Assembly: GCA_937900425.1 (NCBI GenBank)
Contig: CALCDT010000240.1
Span: forward strand, 1-11,781
Direction of reading: 5' to 3'
DNA from: an uncultured Alphaproteobacteria bacterium
GTDB lineage: Bacteria > Pseudomonadota > Alphaproteobacteria > Rhizobiales > Pleomorphomonadaceae
Length of the DNA stretch: 11,781 bases
Positions 1 through 7,748 of the stretch are shown here, in pieces. A model generated the notes under the pieces. It was given only the letters and a program-made list of their open reading frames with translations. It did not search any database and was not told the origin of the DNA. The stretch's first letter is position 1; each line of letters begins with the position of its first letter. The translations under genes and the position numbers were made by a program.

Positions 1-43
1 GCAGGATACACCGATCCCATCATACCAATCAGAGGGGACACAA

Positions 44-193
44 CACGAAAGCGGGAATCCAGCCATCCGCGAGGGAGCGGCCCGCGACGTCGCACCGCCG
101 CCGCCCGATCGGCCTTCCGCCGCGACGAGCCGCAGGGCAGCAGCGAGAGCAACCACCCTTCCCCTTGCCGCGCGCTGGATCCCGGCGTTCGCG
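44..193. repeat. Inverted pair of REP-like arms downstream of pdhC
   Basis: Positions 44-63 and 174-193 are inverted copies of each other, matching at 16 of 20 positions by eye. The right copy reads GCTGGATCCCGGCGTTCGCG and continues into GCGATGACGG. From memory, this resembles the palindromic intergenic repeat found in many proteobacterial genomes (CTGGATCCCGGC, loop, GCCGGGATGACG), but its own hairpin is degraded here. The left copy resembles the sister form with TTCCCGC. The 110 bases between the arms are GC-rich and show no gene I can support. The pair lies just past the pdhC stop codon, where it could fold at the 3' end of the operon transcript. No clear Rho-independent terminator with a T run is seen in 1-219. 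Confidence 0.4.
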
Positions 194-219
194 GCGATGA
201 CGGCGGAGAGGGGCGATCC

Positions 220-1596
220 TCACACCAGCATCGAGATCGGCTTCTCGATGTAGCTCTTGACCAGCGAGATCAGTTCGGCCGACAGGGCGCCGTCGAGGCA
301 GCGGTGGTCGGAGGTGAGGGTGATGCTCATCACGGTCGCAACCGCGAGCTGGCCGTCCTTGACCACCGGGCGCGGCTCGCCGGCGCCGACCGCGAGGATC
401 GAGGCGTGGGGCGGGTTGATCACCGCGGTGAAGTCCTTGACCCCGTACATGCCGAGGTTGGAGATCGCCGTGGTGCCGCCCTGGTATTCCTCGGGCTTCA
501 GCTTGCGGTCGCGGGCGCGCTTGGCGAGGTCCTTCATCTCGTTGGAGATGGCCGACAGCGTCTTCAGCTCGGCCTTGCGCACGATCGGGGTGATGAGGCC
601 GCGGTCCGGCAGCACGGTGGCGATGCCGATGTCGACGTTGCGATGCTTGATCATCGCGCCCTCGGTCCAGGAGACGTTGGCGTCCGGCATGGCGTGGAGC
701 GCCATCGCCATCGCCTTGATCACCATGTCGTTGACCGACAGCTTGTAGGCCGGCTTGCCGCCGACCTCCGGCGCCGCCTTGTTGAGCTGGGCGCGAAGGG
801 CGAGCAGGTCGTCGATCAGGCAGTCGACGGTGATGTAGAAGGCCGGCACCTGCTGGCGGGCCTCGGTCATGCGGCGGGCAATGACCTTGCGCATGCCGTC
901 GTGCGGCACGAGTTCGTAGGAGCCCTCGGGGAAGAGCTTGAGGATCGCCTCGTCCGAGGCCGGCGCGGCGAGCGCGGGCTTGGCAGCCTCCGCGGCCTTC
1001 GGCTTCTCGGTCTTGGCGGCCGGAGCGGCGGCCGGGGCCGGGGCGGGCTTCGCACCGGGCTTGGCGCCCTCGACGTCCTTCAGCACGATGCGGCCGTGCG
1101 GGCCGGAGCCGGAAACCGCCGAGAGGTCGATGCCCTTCTCCTTGGCGACCCGGCGGGCGAGCGGCGAGGCGAAGATGCGGCCCTCGGAGGGCTTCGCGGC
1201 GGGAGCGGCGGCCTCGGCCTTCACCGGGGCGGCGGCAGCCTCGGCCTTCGCCGGAGCGGCGTCCGACTTGACCGGCTCCGACTTCGCCGGCTCGGCGGCC
1301 GCGGGAGCGGCGGCTTTCGGCGCATCGCCCGACGCGGCGGCGCCGACGTCCTCGCCCTCGGCGGCGAGAATGGCGATGAGGTCGTTCACCGGAACGTCCG
1401 CGGTGCCTTCCGGCACCACGATCTTCGCCACGGTGCCCTCGTCGACGGCTTCCACTTCCATGGTCGCCTTGTCGGTCTCGATCTCGGCGATGACGTCGCC
1501 GGCCGAAACCGTGTCACCCTCCTTGACCAGCCACTTGGCGAGATTGCCCTTCTCCATCGTGGGAGACAGGGCCGGCATCAGAATGTTGATCGGCAT
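220..1596 (-). CDS. pdhC: Pyruvate dehydrogenase complex E2, dihydrolipoamide acetyltransferase
   Basis: This is the E2 core of the pyruvate dehydrogenase complex. It moves the acetyl group from E1 to CoA to form acetyl-CoA in the cytoplasm. The 458-residue protein has one lipoyl domain (about 1-80, lipoyl lysine K43 in ETDKATMEVEA), an Ala/Pro/Lys linker (about 90-137), a peripheral subunit-binding domain for E1/E3 (about 139-175, with ASPLARRVAKEKG and GSGPHGRI), a second linker (about 178-215) and the catalytic domain (about 227-458). The catalytic motif DHRCLDG holds H431 and D435. The start at 1596 is chosen because MPINILMPALSP is the canonical lipoyl-domain N-terminus and GGGAGGG lies just upstream, overlapping the pdhB stop region. 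The gene follows pdhB by 11 bases, so it is cotranscribed and probably translationally coupled. A single lipoyl domain is usual for alphaproteobacterial E2. The symbol could also be given as aceF. Length and all domains look intact. Confidence 0.97.
   Translation of the reverse strand: MPINILMPALSPTMEKGNLAKWLVKEGDTVSAGDVIAEIETDKATMEVEAVDEGTVAKIVVPEGTADVPVNDLIAILAAEGEDVGAAASGDAPKAAAPAAAEPAKSEPVKSDAAPAKAEAAAAPVKAEAAAPAAKPSEGRIFASPLARRVAKEKGIDLSAVSGSGPHGRIVLKDVEGAKPGAKPAPAPAAAPAAKTEKPKAAEAAKPALAAPASDEAILKLFPEGSYELVPHDGMRKVIARRMTEARQQVPAFYITVDCLIDDLLALRAQLNKAAPEVGGKPAYKLSVNDMVIKAMAMALHAMPDANVSWTEGAMIKHRNVDIGIATVLPDRGLITPIVRKAELKTLSAISNEMKDLAKRARDRKLKPEEYQGGTTAISNLGMYGVKDFTAVINPPHASILAVGAGEPRPVVKDGQLAVATVMSITLTSDHRCLDGALSAELISLVKSYIEKPISMLV
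1433..1506. repeat. 74-bp perfect direct repeat, copy in pdhC lipoyl domain
   Basis: These 74 bases are identical to 2863-2936 at a constant offset of 1430. They encode about residues 31-55 of the lipoyl domain, including the lipoylated lysine K43. The next 90 bases on the N-terminal-coding side differ at 20 positions, so the identity ends abruptly. Confidence 0.95.
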
Positions 1597-1607
1597 CGCG
1601 CCCTCCC

Positions 1608-3026
<1,419 letters not shown>

Positions 3027-3047
3027 GTTACGACTTCCCCCCTCGCC

Positions 3048-4106
3048 TCACTTCAGCACGTCGGTCCAGAGCTCGGACACGTCCGGCTCGGGATCGACGC
3101 TGGCGAAATCCGCGGCCTCGGCGACGACGGCGCGCACGTCCTTGTCGATGGACTTTAACTCGTCCTCGCTCGCCCATTCGTTCTCGATCAGGCGCAGGCG
3201 GACCTGCTCGATCGGATCGTGATCGGTCCGCATCTTCTGGACCTCGTCCTTGGAGCGGTATTTCGCCGGGTCGGACATCGAATGGCCGCGGTAGCGGTAG
3301 GTCTGCATCTCGAGGATGAAGGGGCCGTTGCCCTGGCGGCACCATTCGACCGCCCGCTCGCCGGCGGCCTTGACCGCGCGAACGTCCATGCCGTCGACCT
3401 GCTCGCCGGGGATGCCGAAGGAAACGCCGCGCTTGGAGAAATCGGTCTGGGCCGAGGCACGGCTGACCGCGGTGCCCATGGCGTATTTGTTGTTCTCGAC
3501 GACGTAGATGACGGGCAGCTTCCACAGCTCCGCCATATTGAAGCTCTCGTAGATCTGGCCCTGGTTGGCCGCGCCGTCGCCGTAATAGGCGAGCGAGACC
3601 GTGTCGGAGCCGCGATACTTGTTGGCGAAGGCGAGGCCGGTGGCGATCGGCACCTGGGCGCCGACGATGCCGTGGCCGCCGAAGAACTGCTTCTCGCGGC
3701 TGAACATGTGCATCGAGCCGCCCTTGCCCTTGGAATAGCCGCCCCTGCGGCCGGTGAGCTCGGCCATGACGCCCTTCGGGTCCATGCCGGTGGCGAGCAT
3801 GTGGCCGTGGTCGCGGTAGCTGGTGACGACCTGGTCGACGCCGTCCTTGACGCACATCTGCATGCCGACGACGACCGCTTCCTGGCCGATGTAGAGGTGG
3901 CAGAAGCCGCCGATCAGGCCCATGCCGTAGAGCTGGCCGGCCTTCTCCTCGAAGCGGCGGATCAGCAGCATGTCGTGGTAGGCCTTGAGCTCCTCGTCGC
4001 GGGAGAGATCGGCCAGTTCGGGCAAGGCGTTCTTCTTGGTTTCGGCGGGTTTGGCGGACGAGGCGCGCGTGCGACCTCGTTTCTGGGCAACTGCGCGTTC
4101 GGCCAT
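3048..4106 (-). CDS. pdhA: Pyruvate dehydrogenase E1 alpha subunit
   Basis: This is the alpha subunit of the pyruvate dehydrogenase E1 heterotetramer, which binds thiamine diphosphate and decarboxylates pyruvate. The 352-residue protein matches the usual size of the family. A basic, low-complexity N-terminus (about 1-25) precedes the dehydrogenase E1 domain (about 40-335). Visible motifs are YRDHGHMLATG (about 97-107), KGKGGSMHMF (about 126-135), the ThDP-binding motif running from GDG at 176-178 to NN at 205-206, and the loop YRYRGHSMSDP (270-280). In mitochondria the serine of that last loop is a phosphorylation site. The start at 4106 is preferred over an upstream ATG at 4163 because GGGAGG lies just before it and the extra 19 residues show no family similarity. 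It is the first gene of the pdh operon. Its promoter probably lies in the AT-rich stretch at about 4197-4305, leaving a leader of about 100 bases or more. Confidence 0.96.
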   Translation of the reverse strand: MAERAVAQKRGRTRASSAKPAETKKNALPELADLSRDEELKAYHDMLLIRRFEEKAGQLYGMGLIGGFCHLYIGQEAVVVGMQMCVKDGVDQVVTSYRDHGHMLATGMDPKGVMAELTGRRGGYSKGKGGSMHMFSREKQFFGGHGIVGAQVPIATGLAFANKYRGSDTVSLAYYGDGAANQGQIYESFNMAELWKLPVIYVVENNKYAMGTAVSRASAQTDFSKRGVSFGIPGEQVDGMDVRAVKAAGERAVEWCRQGNGPFILEMQTYRYRGHSMSDPAKYRSKDEVQKMRTDHDPIEQVRLRLIENEWASEDELKSIDKDVRAVVAEAADFASVDPEPDVSELWTDVLK

Positions 4107-4198
4107 GGGCCCTCCCGTTCGTCCTTGGGGCGGACGTCCTCTCGATCTACCGGAGAGCCGCACGGTATCTCAGACGAAAGACCAATCCAAGACCCTAA

Positions 4199-4240
4199 AT
4201 GCGACGCATAGCGCCCATGCGCAAACATCAAGTCATTGAT
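4199..4240. promoter_or_regulatory. Two small palindromes in the pdhA leader/promoter region
   Basis: Position 4199-4209 reads ATGCG-A-CGCAT, a perfect 5-bp inverted repeat. Position 4227-4240 reads ATCAA-GTCA-TTGAT, also perfect. The second has the arms of an FNR box in the opposite (everted) order, so it is not an FNR site. Both lie between the candidate -10 hexamer and pdhA or very near it, where an operator would act. Short palindromes like these also occur by chance, and no regulator is recognised. Confidence 0.25.
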
Positions 4241-4242
4241 TT

Positions 4243-4248
4243 ATCATA
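4243..4248 (-). promoter_or_regulatory. Candidate -10 hexamer for the pdh operon
   Basis: Read leftward, this is TATGAT, matching TATAAT at 5 of 6 positions, in the AT-rich island upstream of pdhA. A transcript would start near 4235-4236. No good -35 hexamer stands at the expected spacing (CATCTA at 17 bases), which would fit an activator-dependent promoter but could equally mean the hexamer is a chance match. Confidence 0.3.
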
Positions 4249-4289
4249 CTAATGTACATTTTAACTAGATGTTGGTTCATGAATGCATA

Positions 4290-4303
4290 TTAATGAGAAT
4301 CAA
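4290..4303 (-). promoter_or_regulatory. FNR/FixK-like binding site upstream of pdhA
   Basis: The site reads TTAAT-GAGA-ATCAA on the plus strand, which is TTGAT-TCTC-ATTAA read toward pdhA. It matches the FNR-family consensus TTGAT-N4-ATCAA at 9 of 10 defined positions. Its centre lies about 51 bases upstream of the centre of the candidate -10 hexamer, or about 61 bases from the start site that hexamer implies. That is the class I activator distance known for FNR/CRP proteins. The same bases also give a weak Fur-box match (about 13 of 19), which I consider less likely. Confidence 0.4.
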
Positions 4304-4641
4304 GTTCAAACCCACACCGCAATGCACGAAATTCCCGGTTGCATCGCACCATTCGATCCTGAAACCGGTCGGTCGATGACACCGAGGACGGCCGGCGTGC
4401 CCCGGACGGTCCGGACCCGGCCGAACGGATCGTCGTCGGAGTGACAGAAGGAGAGACGGGAGGCCATGGGCGGGCACGGAGCGAGGCGCGCGACGGGGGG
4501 ATCGCACAGGGGACGGCGCCGCAGCCGGAGGGCGATGGCGCTCGCTCGCCGGCAGGCGAAGCTGGCGAGCTCCGCGACGTGGTTCCGATGCGGCCCGGTC
4601 CCGATGCGGCACTCCCCGGCCGGGTGGCGACCCGCGTCGGG

Positions 4642-4680
4642 CGCGACCGCCGCGATCCGCCGTACCGAGGAGCGGTCGCG
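4642..4680 (-). terminator. Stem-loop directly after the ftsB stop codon
   Basis: Positions 4642-4650 (CGCGACCGC) and 4672-4680 (GCGGTCGCG) are a perfect 9-bp inverted repeat with a 21-base loop. The outer arm touches the ftsB stop codon at 4681-4683, so the structure would form at the very 3' end of the ftsB message. No T run follows in the leftward direction, so it is not a classic intrinsic terminator. It may instead stabilise the 3' end or assist Rho-dependent termination. Confidence 0.35.
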
Positions 4681-5010
4681 TCACTCCGCGCGGGGGCGAA
4701 GGATCACGAGGTCGGCGGGATCGACGAAGTTGAGGGCCTCGCGGGCGCGGATGTCGAGCATGTCGCGGTCGATCGCCGGGCCGGTCAGCAGCGCGACGCG
4801 AACCTCGAGATCGCGGCGCTCGGCCTTGAGGCGGGCGAGTTCCGCCCGCAGCTGCGTCGCCCGGCTTTCGAGCAGCGCCCGGCCGGCGATGCCGTATTCG
4901 CCGTTGAAGGCATGGTAGGTGAAATAGCTGAGGAACGCTCCCGCGAGCACGGGCAGCACGAGCCGGCGAAGGCGGGAGGGACGGTACTGGCGGGTCGCCA
5001 TTGAACGCAT
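4681..5010 (-). CDS. ftsB: Septum formation initiator FtsB/DivIC family protein
   Basis: This is a small bitopic membrane protein of the FtsB/DivIC family, which links with FtsL and FtsQ in the divisome and helps activate septal peptidoglycan synthesis. The 109-residue protein has a short basic cytoplasmic N-terminus, one transmembrane helix (about 16-34, LVLPVLAGAFLSYFTYHAF), a motif NGEYGI (36-41), and a periplasmic coiled coil (about 46-76) rich in Leu, Glu, Arg and Ala. It ends in a segment with DMLDIRAREALNFVDPADLVI that is characteristic of alphaproteobacterial members. The start is uncertain: ATG at 5010 or ATG at 5001 (three residues shorter). Neither has a clear Shine-Dalgarno sequence. 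In Rhizobiales this gene is usually between eno and pdhA. Here pdhA follows on the same strand, but eno is not upstream. The 574-base gap and the promoter features before pdhA suggest that pdh has its own promoter. Confidence 0.9.
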   Translation of the reverse strand: MRSMATRQYRPSRLRRLVLPVLAGAFLSYFTYHAFNGEYGIAGRALLESRATQLRAELARLKAERRDLEVRVALLTGPAIDRDMLDIRAREALNFVDPADLVILRPRAE

Positions 5011-5421
5011 GATACGGGCTGCAACTTCGCTTCGGGCCGACGGTGATCGAATCCTGACGGCTCAGGGTAAAGAGAGCGTTAGGATCGCGGGACGACGCCC
5101 CCTTCAATCGATCGATCCCCGCTTTCGGCATGGCTCGTACCGGCGCCACCGCGCGAACTCCCGACGTCGCATGGCTGCGGCGTCACCACGGGCTCGCCGG
5201 AGGGTGACGGAGAAGCGCGCCGGGATCGACCCCTCGTCACAACCTCCACGATTGCCGAACGAGCCGGAACCGCGTCGCCGATCGGACTTTCCTCCCAGGT
5301 TTCGTCCGGTAACATGTGGATTTACCTAGATCAGTCGGCCGGCTCGACGCGAAACAACAACAGATTGTTAGGATACGACGATTAGGTTCGGCCGCAGTCG
5401 AAGTCGTATGATGGCCCGGAC
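5011..5421. other. Divergent intergenic region between ftsB and the GGDEF-EAL gene
   Basis: This 411-base region separates two divergent genes and must hold both promoters. I see no supported gene. The open frames crossing it lack recognisable protein features and ribosome binding sites. No convincing -35/-10 pair stands out on either strand. The part at 5320-5385 is somewhat less GC-rich and contains AACAA-CAGA-TTGTT at 5356-5369, a 5-bp inverted repeat of unknown meaning. Confidence 0.6.
5373..5409 (+). promoter_or_regulatory. Inverted repeat just before the GGDEF-EAL start codon
   Basis: ATACGAC (5373-5379) and GTCGTAT (5403-5409) are perfect inverted copies separated by 23 bases. Inside the loop, TTCG and CGAA form a smaller nested pair. 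The repeat ends 12 bases before the start codon. It could be a hairpin in the messenger leader or a spaced operator. It is notable mainly because the gene has no good Shine-Dalgarno sequence. Confidence 0.25.
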
Positions 5422-7626
5422 ATGACACCTCAGACCGCCCGATCCGCGTCCTCCACAACCCTGCCCTCACTCGCCTTCGTCACGGCCATCGTCGGTGTGC
5501 TGATCATCGCCGTCCTCTGGGCGGTCCACGAGACCGACCGCTCGGCGCGCGAGCGCGAGGAGAGCTTCGTCACCCTGATGATCCACCACGAGGTCGAGAA
5601 GATCGTGCTCGACCAGGAGAACGTCGCGATCTGGGACGAGGCCGTCGAGAGCACGAGCGGACGGTTCGACCGCAGGTGGATCTCGGACAATTTCGGCCCG
5701 TGGATGTTCAAGTACTTCCGCCACGACCGCACCTTCCTGTTCGACGCCGACGATCGCCTCGCCTATGTCATGGCCGACGGCGAGGACGGCGCCCTCGCCC
5801 TGTCCAGCAGCCAGCAGGCCGTGCTGATGCCGATGGTCGAGGTGCTGCGCGGCCGGCGCACGGAGACCTGGGCGAAGGCGCCGACGACCACCCTGCAGGA
5901 GAGTTACGCCAACCCCCGCACGGTCCGGATCGCCCGCTTCGAAGGCCGGCCGGCGATCGTCGCCGCGATGACGATCGTTCCCGACAGCGAGCGGGCCTAT
6001 CAGGTACCCGGCAGCGAATACGTCATCGCCAACGTGCGCTTTCTCGACCGCGATTTCCTCGCTGCGATCGAGGAACGCTACCTTCTCCACGACCTGCGTT
6101 TCATCAAGGGCGAGGGCTCGCGGCGGGGCGGGCTCGGCATCGTCTCGATCGCCACCGACGACGGCGAGCCCCTCGGCACCGTGATCTGGCCGGCGTCGAC
6201 CCCCGGCAGCGACCTCGTCGTCAAGATCGCTCCCTTCGTGCTCGCCACAGTCCTCATCGTCGGCGCCATCCTGTTCCTCCTCGTGCGCCGGACCGACCGC
6301 GCCGAGAGCGACCGGCGCACCAGCGCGGCGGAAGCCCACCATCTCGCCTTCCACGATCCGCTGACCGGACTGCCGAACCGGCAGACCTTCACCGACGTTC
6401 TGGAGCGCACGCTCGACGCGGCGACTCCGTCCGGCGAGGCCGTGGCCGTGCTCTACATCGACCTCGACCGCTTCAAGGAGGTCAACGACAGCCTCGGCCA
6501 TCCCGCCGGCGACGAATTGCTGGTCGAGGTGGCGCGGCGACTGCGCGAGGTCACGGGGCCGCGCGATCTCGTCGCCCGCCTCAGCGGCGACGAATTCGCC
6601 GTGATCCGCCGCAATGCGCGGGAGACGGACGTCGCCGCCTTCGCCCAGCGCGTCCTCGCCTCCCAGAGCCAGGTGTTCGACCTGCTCGGCACCAAGGTCT
6701 TCGTCGGCTGCAGCATCGGCATCGCCATCGCGCCCGACCACGGCGACAGCCGGCTCGAGATCTGCCGCAAGGCCGACATCGCGCTCTACGTTGCCAAGAG
6801 CCGCGGTCGCAACCGCTTCTGCCTCTTCACCGAGGCGATGGACGCCGACCGGCGCCGGCGAGAGCGCATCGAGCGCGGACTGCGCGAGGCGCTCCACCTC
6901 GAAGAGGGCTTCCACGTCTACTTCCAGCCGTTCCTCGACCGCTCCGGGCAAACCATCGTCGGGGTCGAGGCGCTGTTGCGCTGGCATCACCCCGACGGCG
7001 AGGTGGTGCCGGCGTCGGAGTTCGTCCCGATCGCCGAGGAATGCGGCCTGATCGTCGATCTCGGCGAGCGGATGATGGAAAAGGCCTTCACCGCGGCGGC
7101 GCGCTGGCCCAAGCTGCGCTGCGCCGTCAACTGCTCGCCGATCCAGCTCAAGCAGGAAGGCTTCGCCGCCTCGGTGCGGGCGGTTCTGGAGAAGACCGGC
7201 TTCGACCCGCGCCGGCTCGAACTCGAGATCACGGAGACCGTGCTCAACGACCTCTCCGACGCCTGCCGGGCCGAACTGGAAAGCCTGCGCCAGATCGGGG
7301 TGTCGGTGGCTCTGGACGACTTCGGCACCGGCTATTCCAGCCTCAGCCACCTGCTGAGCTTTCGCATCGACCGCATCAAGATCGACCGCTCCTTCGTCGC
7401 CGAGATCGGACGATCGGCGGATTCGGAGACCATCGTGCGCACGATCGCCGGCCTCGGCCGCTCGCTCAGGCTCGGGGTCACCGCCGAGGGGGTCGAGACC
7501 CACGAGCAGTTCCGGCATCTCGTCGACATCGGCTGCGACGAATTTCAGGGCTGGCTGTTCTCCCGGGCGGTCCCGGCCGAGGAGATCGACGCCCTGCTGA
7601 ACCGGCGGCCCCGCGCCATCGCCTGA
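5422..7626 (+). CDS. CHASE4-like/GGDEF/EAL cyclic-di-GMP signalling protein
   Basis: This inner-membrane enzyme is predicted to make and/or break cyclic-di-GMP. Its 734 residues contain a transmembrane helix (about 15-36), a periplasmic sensor of about 230 residues (38-265), a second helix (about 268-288), GGDEF (about 305-470) and EAL (about 480-725). The sensor resembles CHASE4, with an early DQENVAIWDEAV and a WMFKYF segment, but I am less sure of that name. The diguanylate cyclase signature is SGDEF (388-392), a variant seen in active enzymes. The inhibitory RxxD site reads GPRD (379-382), so its first arginine is missing. EAL catalytic residues all appear present: EALLR (516-520), N570, EITE (602-605), DDFGTGYSSL (632-641), K653, AEGVET (688-693) and Q709. 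ATG 5422 is the only possible start after the in-frame stop at 5383. No clear Shine-Dalgarno is seen. It stands alone, divergent from ftsB and convergent with the next gene. The ligand cannot be told. Confidence 0.93.
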   Translation: MTPQTARSASSTTLPSLAFVTAIVGVLIIAVLWAVHETDRSAREREESFVTLMIHHEVEKIVLDQENVAIWDEAVESTSGRFDRRWISDNFGPWMFKYFRHDRTFLFDADDRLAYVMADGEDGALALSSSQQAVLMPMVEVLRGRRTETWAKAPTTTLQESYANPRTVRIARFEGRPAIVAAMTIVPDSERAYQVPGSEYVIANVRFLDRDFLAAIEERYLLHDLRFIKGEGSRRGGLGIVSIATDDGEPLGTVIWPASTPGSDLVVKIAPFVLATVLIVGAILFLLVRRTDRAESDRRTSAAEAHHLAFHDPLTGLPNRQTFTDVLERTLDAATPSGEAVAVLYIDLDRFKEVNDSLGHPAGDELLVEVARRLREVTGPRDLVARLSGDEFAVIRRNARETDVAAFAQRVLASQSQVFDLLGTKVFVGCSIGIAIAPDHGDSRLEICRKADIALYVAKSRGRNRFCLFTEAMDADRRRRERIERGLREALHLEEGFHVYFQPFLDRSGQTIVGVEALLRWHHPDGEVVPASEFVPIAEECGLIVDLGERMMEKAFTAAARWPKLRCAVNCSPIQLKQEGFAASVRAVLEKTGFDPRRLELEITETVLNDLSDACRAELESLRQIGVSVALDDFGTGYSSLSHLLSFRIDRIKIDRSFVAEIGRSADSETIVRTIAGLGRSLRLGVTAEGVETHEQFRHLVDIGCDEFQGWLFSRAVPAEEIDALLNRRPRAIA

Positions 7627-7725
7627 CCCTGCGGATCCGGACCTTCCCGCTCGCGTCCCGATGCCAAGGCCGCACCGGCTCTCGAAAAGCCGCCGACCGA
7701 CGGCACATATCCACTCCCAGCCGGG

Positions 7726-7743
7726 CTGCCAGATCTCTGGCGG
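7726..7743. terminator. Hairpin between convergent genes
   Basis: Around GCCAGATCTCTGGC (7728-7741) the sequence is palindromic and extends by one wobble and one C-G pair on each side. It sits five bases past the stop codon of the minus-strand gene and about 100 bases past the stop of the plus-strand gene. It could serve either transcript as an end structure, but no T run follows on either side. A second weak hairpin (CGGCT/AGCCG, 7676-7692) lies nearby. The 122-base gap holds no gene. Confidence 0.25.
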
Positions 7744-7748
7744 ATCGT

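Larger units (their letters stand above)
4107..4680. other. Intergenic region between pdhA and ftsB
   Basis: This 574-base stretch holds no gene I can support. The part next to pdhA (4107-4196) is its leader. Positions 4197-4305 are clearly more AT-rich than anything else in the window and hold the promoter candidates and palindromes listed separately. Positions 4331-4641 return to high GC. The open frames crossing this part are arginine-rich or run antisense into ftsB, which is typical of spurious frames in GC-rich DNA. The last 39 bases form the stem-loop next to the ftsB stop codon. Confidence 0.7.

Noticed and set aside
29..223. Minus-strand frame of 64 codons after pdhC
   Set aside because: The protein is almost all Arg, Gly, Pro and Ala, overlaps the REP-like arms and the pdhC stop codon, and has no recognisable domain.
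4227..4240. FNR box
   Set aside because: The arms are ATCAA then TTGAT, the reverse of the FNR order on both strands.
4286..4306. Fur box at the AATGAGAATCA sequence
   Set aside because: Only about 13 of 19 positions match, the right half is poor, and Rhizobiales mostly use Irr/RirA for iron. The FNR-type reading of the same bases fits better.
4441..5004. Plus-strand frame opposite ftsB
   Set aside because: It covers ftsB antisense and its composition shows no domain. FtsB has a clear transmembrane helix and coiled coil on the other strand.
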